Below, one piece after another: positions 61,905-64,000 of a stretch of DNA of 64,000 bases. Position 1 is the stretch's first letter. Every line of letters starts with the position of its first letter. The notes below the pieces were generated by a model. The model was not told the origin of the DNA. It saw nothing but the letters and a program-made list of their open reading frames with translations, and made no database searches. Source of the stretch: UBA11606 sp965243715. Its GTDB lineage: Bacteria; Actinomycetota; Acidimicrobiia; Acidimicrobiales; Aldehydirespiratoraceae. The stretch is taken from positions 1 to 64,000 of the forward strand of contig CBDEVU010000009.1 of assembly GCA_965243715.1 (NCBI GenBank), written 5' to 3'. A program made the translations under genes and the position numbers.

Positions 61905-62378
61905 TCACGATGATTTGGGTAGCTCACGGTTGGCCGCGTCGCGGAGCGCATCAATGGCACCGTCGACATCTATCCCCAACCGGGCCGTGTCGCGAAGGTA
62001 GCTCTCGGCCGCTCGCGCAATCTTCTCTCGTCGCTCGCGGAGAGGCTCTGAGTGTGGCGGTTCGTTGGCTACGAACGTTCCCCGTCGCCCGCGGGTGACG
62101 ATGATGGACTCGGCTTCAAGTTCGCGAAAGGCGCGGGCAACGGTTCCAGGGGCGAGCGAAAGTTGCGCGGCGAGCGAGCGAACGGTGGGAAGTCGACTGC
62201 CGATTTCCAATCGACCAACTGCGACCATGACCGAGAGTTGGGCTCGGAGTTGTTCGAACTGAGGGACCACCTTGGTCGGGTCGAGTCGAATGACTAGCCG
62301 GCGTTCACGGCCTAACTGATCGAGGAAGGAGACCACGCGGGCTCGTTCGGCTGGTTCGTTGGCCGGAGAATCGGTCAT
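61905..62378 (-). CDS. GntR-family (YtrA-like) transcriptional regulator
   Basis: The 157-residue protein has the winged helix QFEQLRAQLSVMVAVGRLEIGSRLPTVRSLAAQLSLAPGTVARAFRELEAESIIVTRGRRGTFVA and a short helical C-terminus of about 50 residues (YLRDTARLGIDVDGAIDALRDA). The short tail fits the YtrA type. A palindrome TTGTAT-TG-ATACAA lies 25 bp upstream of the start, consistent with autoregulation. No ABC transporter genes are next to it. Confidence 0.88.
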   Translation of the reverse strand: MTDSPANEPAERARVVSFLDQLGRERRLVIRLDPTKVVPQFEQLRAQLSVMVAVGRLEIGSRLPTVRSLAAQLSLAPGTVARAFRELEAESIIVTRGRRGTFVANEPPHSEPLRERREKIARAAESYLRDTARLGIDVDGAIDALRDAANRELPKSS

Positions 62379-62402
62379 CTGCTGATCCTAGTCATAGTTC
62401 TA

Positions 62403-62416
62403 TTGTATTGATACAA
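62403..62416. promoter_or_regulatory. GntR operator candidate
   Basis: TTGTAT-TG-ATACAA is a perfect 14-bp dyad in an AT-rich stretch upstream of the gntR start. YtrA-type regulators bind TGTA-spaced dyads of this kind. It could also influence the divergent glnB promoter. Confidence 0.55.
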
Positions 62417-62529
62417 AAACTGAAACGCAAGCACTAAAATTCACCTCGAAGCTAGCTAACAAAGCAAAGAGCCAGAAAAAGTTCTGATTAATTTCGACTA
62501 CGAGTTGACACAATCGAGCAGAGTGGCAG

Positions 62530-62542
62530 TAGTGTATCACTA
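62530..62542. promoter_or_regulatory. Dyad upstream of glnB
   Basis: TAGTG-TAT-CACTA is a 5-bp perfect inverted repeat around 3 bases, 46 bp before the glnB ATG. It may bind a nitrogen regulator. It does not match the usual GlnR form, so the binding protein is unknown. Confidence 0.4.
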
Positions 62543-62588
62543 TTCGGCAAAGGCCGATCATCTAACTAAGACACAAGGACACAATTTC

Positions 62589-62927
62589 ATGAAACTAGTT
62601 ACTGCAGTCATCAAGCCGTTCAAGCTCGAGGAGGTCAAAGCCGCCCTTGACCGGATCGAGGTCCAAGGAATGACGGTTTCCGAAGTCCAAGGATTTGGTC
62701 GACAGGGTGGGCACAGCGAGACCTACCGGGGCACGGAGTACCGAGTGACGTTTACGCCCAAGACCCGCATCGAGATCTTGGTTGACGACGGCTTGGTCGA
62801 TGGTACTGTCGAGTGCATCATCGCCGCGTCCCGCACCGGCAAGATTGGCGATGGCAAAGTGTGGGTAACCCCGGTGGAATCCCTGGCTCGCATCCGCACC
62901 GGCGATCGCGGTCCCGACGCCGTTTAA
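62589..62927 (+). CDS. glnB: Nitrogen regulatory protein P-II
   Basis: The 112-residue product from ATG 62589 has MKLVTAVIKPFKLEEVKAALDRIEVQGMTVSEVQGFGRQ at the N-terminus and a T-loop HSETYRGTEYRVTF with Tyr51, the usual modification site. The B/C-loop part is AASRTGKIGDGKVWVTPVESLARIRTG. PII senses 2-oxoglutarate and ATP/ADP and controls ammonium uptake and assimilation. No amtB or glnA lies next to it, which is unusual. The longer upstream frame (62505) is rejected for the conserved start. Confidence 0.94.
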   Translation: MKLVTAVIKPFKLEEVKAALDRIEVQGMTVSEVQGFGRQGGHSETYRGTEYRVTFTPKTRIEILVDDGLVDGTVECIIAASRTGKIGDGKVWVTPVESLARIRTGDRGPDAV

Positions 62928-62971
62928 GCGTCCCAGCCAACTAGAGTCCCCAGCGGTTGAGGAGTGTCAAC

Positions 62972-64000
62972 ATGGCCCAATCGATGATTCACCCGATCCT
63001 CGATGCGACATCGTTTTGGGAACTCTTACAGCGCCGCGTGGCTGATTCGCCCGATCAACCCCTCTTGTTCGACGATGCGGGACGCACCCTTACGTGTGCT
63101 GCGTTCTTGAGTCAGGCGGAGGCAGTCGCGGCGGGCTTCGCGGGCCTCGGAATTGGTGAAGGCAGTGCCGTCACGTGGCTGCTCCCCACTCGATTCGAGA
63201 CTTTGCTTTCGAGCTTTGCCCTCTGTCGTTTAGGGGCGATCCAGAATCCGATCATTCACATCTACCGTCACCGAGAGGTCGGCTTTTGCCTGCGACAGAC
63301 CGGCGCTTCGTTTGTGCTTCACCCAGGGGAGTGGGGCGGATTCGACTATGAAACGATGATCGACGAGATCACCGCCGAGTTCGAGACGAAGCCGGTGGTA
63401 GTCAATGGCTACGCCGATCTTCCCACCGCTGATCCCGCCTGCCTACCGCCCGCGCCGGTTTATCCGCCGGGCGCGGCGGCGGTGCGTTGGCGCTACTACA
63501 CGTCGGGCACTACGTCGGAGCCAAAAGGCGTCCTCCACACTGATCAAACCCTGATGGCGGCCGGAATCGGACTCGGCAAAGCGCTCAAGGTCTCCGCCAC
63601 CGATGTTGGTTCCATGGCCTTCCCGTATGCCCACATTGGCGGCCCCGATTACATCGTGATGATGCTGGCGTTCGGGCATCCCGCCGTCTTGATCGAGAAG
63701 TTCACGCCGAGCGGTGCAGTCGCTGCCTTCGCCGAGCACGAAGCGACGATGGTGGGCGGCTCGACTGCCTTCTATCAGATGTTTCTTGGCGCCGATCAGG
63801 CCGTTGAGGGCCGAGTTATGCCTGCCTTGCGGCTCATGGCGGGTGGTGGTGCGCCCAAGCCGCCGGAGATCTATCACGCGGTCAAAGACGAGATGGGAAT
63901 CCCGATCGTTCACGGTTACGGGATGACTGAATGTCCAATGATTTGCAACGGGTCTCCGTTCGACACCGACGATCAACTCGCCCACACCGACGGAGCTCCC
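62972..64000 (+). CDS. Acyl-CoA synthetase / AMP-binding enzyme, 3' end off window
   Basis: The ATG 62972 has GAGGAG upstream. The 343 visible residues show LFDDAGRTLTCAAFLSQAEAVAAGFAGLGIGEGSAV, RWRYYTSGTTSEPKGVLHTD (the phosphate-binding P-loop) and IVHGYGMTECPM (motif A5). This is the N-terminal domain of a fatty acid or aromatic acid-CoA ligase that adenylates a carboxylate and attaches CoA. The substrate cannot be judged. It lies 44 bp behind glnB but is probably functionally linked to the lipid genes in the region. Confidence 0.9.
   Translation, partial: MAQSMIHPILDATSFWELLQRRVADSPDQPLLFDDAGRTLTCAAFLSQAEAVAAGFAGLGIGEGSAVTWLLPTRFETLLSSFALCRLGAIQNPIIHIYRHREVGFCLRQTGASFVLHPGEWGGFDYETMIDEITAEFETKPVVVNGYADLPTADPACLPPAPVYPPGAAAVRWRYYTSGTTSEPKGVLHTDQTLMAAGIGLGKALKVSATDVGSMAFPYAHIGGPDYIVMMLAFGHPAVLIEKFTPSGAVAAFAEHEATMVGGSTAFYQMFLGADQAVEGRVMPALRLMAGGGAPKPPEIYHAVKDEMGIPIVHGYGMTECPMICNGSPFDTDDQLAHTDGAP

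Noticed and set aside
1..64000. CRISPR array
   Set aside because: No regularly spaced repeats with unique spacers were noticed and no cas genes are present.

Overview
The window reads as a high-GC actinobacterial chromosome. CarD, actinobacterial-style Ddl and MurF, several acyl-CoA dehydrogenases, a fatty acyl-CoA reductase and TadE/Flp-type pilus genes all point to Actinomycetota. An Acidimicrobiia-like lineage is my inference; the sequence alone does not prove it. Ordinary chromosome occupies about 1-8220 and 49590-64000, and a 41.4 kb integrated conjugative element (ICE) lies between.

Left chromosome (1-8220): a cut-off fatty acyl-CoA reductase, a divergent frameshifted TetR regulator with a 16-bp palindrome between them, the cell-wall pair ddl/murF (divergent), a small zinc-ribbon protein, an amidase and tRNA-Val(CAC). 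Next comes a large composite protein, DUF3293-like / Cys4 zinc / PD-(D/E)XK nuclease / RAMA-like. It looks like a stand-alone nucleic-acid-targeting (defence-type) enzyme and sits just outside the element.

The element (8223-49636) is inserted in the 3' end of tRNA-Pro(TGG). A perfect 46-bp direct repeat (8223-8268 and 49591-49636) marks its ends. Paired GTTGCAC repeats just inside each end look like arm-type integrase sites. From left to right it carries: a 5'-truncated lactonase; a Tad/Flp pilus block (tadB, tadC, Flp pilin, two TadE-like, a TadG-like, and a LysM/BTAD giant gene) with no ATPase; small unknown genes; a hydrolase plus AlkZ/HTH_42-like protein; a two-OB SSB-like protein; a type IV secretion operon (VirB2-like, VirB8-like, TrbL/VirB6, SCO6880/PrgI type, VirB4-like); a TcmP/DUF5131 cargo pair; a VirD4/TraG coupling protein; an ExoVII-large-subunit-like protein; and a 1346-residue MobF relaxase-helicase. 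The right third is accessory: a HEPN-like protein beside an OLD-nuclease remnant, broken recombinases, a secreted metalloprotease/lipoprotein module with an ECF sigma factor, a broken ssb and the element's own broken integrase.

Two repeated DNA motifs tie the transfer genes together. CCTGTGRCCCG-N9-SCGATTGGGACA occurs three times, at the ssb/T4SS divergent promoter and upstream of the relaxase. ACCTATCC-type repeats occur nine times, in the 30.1-30.26 kb divergent promoter and upstream of the relaxase. Many element genes carry single-base frameshifts, often at short homopolymers, or nonsense codons. The integrase has lost its catalytic C-terminus, so the element looks decaying and self-immobilised. 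Some of the indels could instead be assembly errors.

Right chromosome (49592-64000): tRNA-Pro, three acyl-CoA dehydrogenases, thiolase and SDR genes (fatty-acid or sterol-like degradation), carD, a secreted TIM-barrel protein, an orphan TSPPY-type DNA methyltransferase, a DEDD exonuclease, a glutaminyl cyclase-like lipoprotein, a YbaK-family protein, a second SDR, a GntR regulator, a PII protein and the start of an acyl-CoA synthetase.
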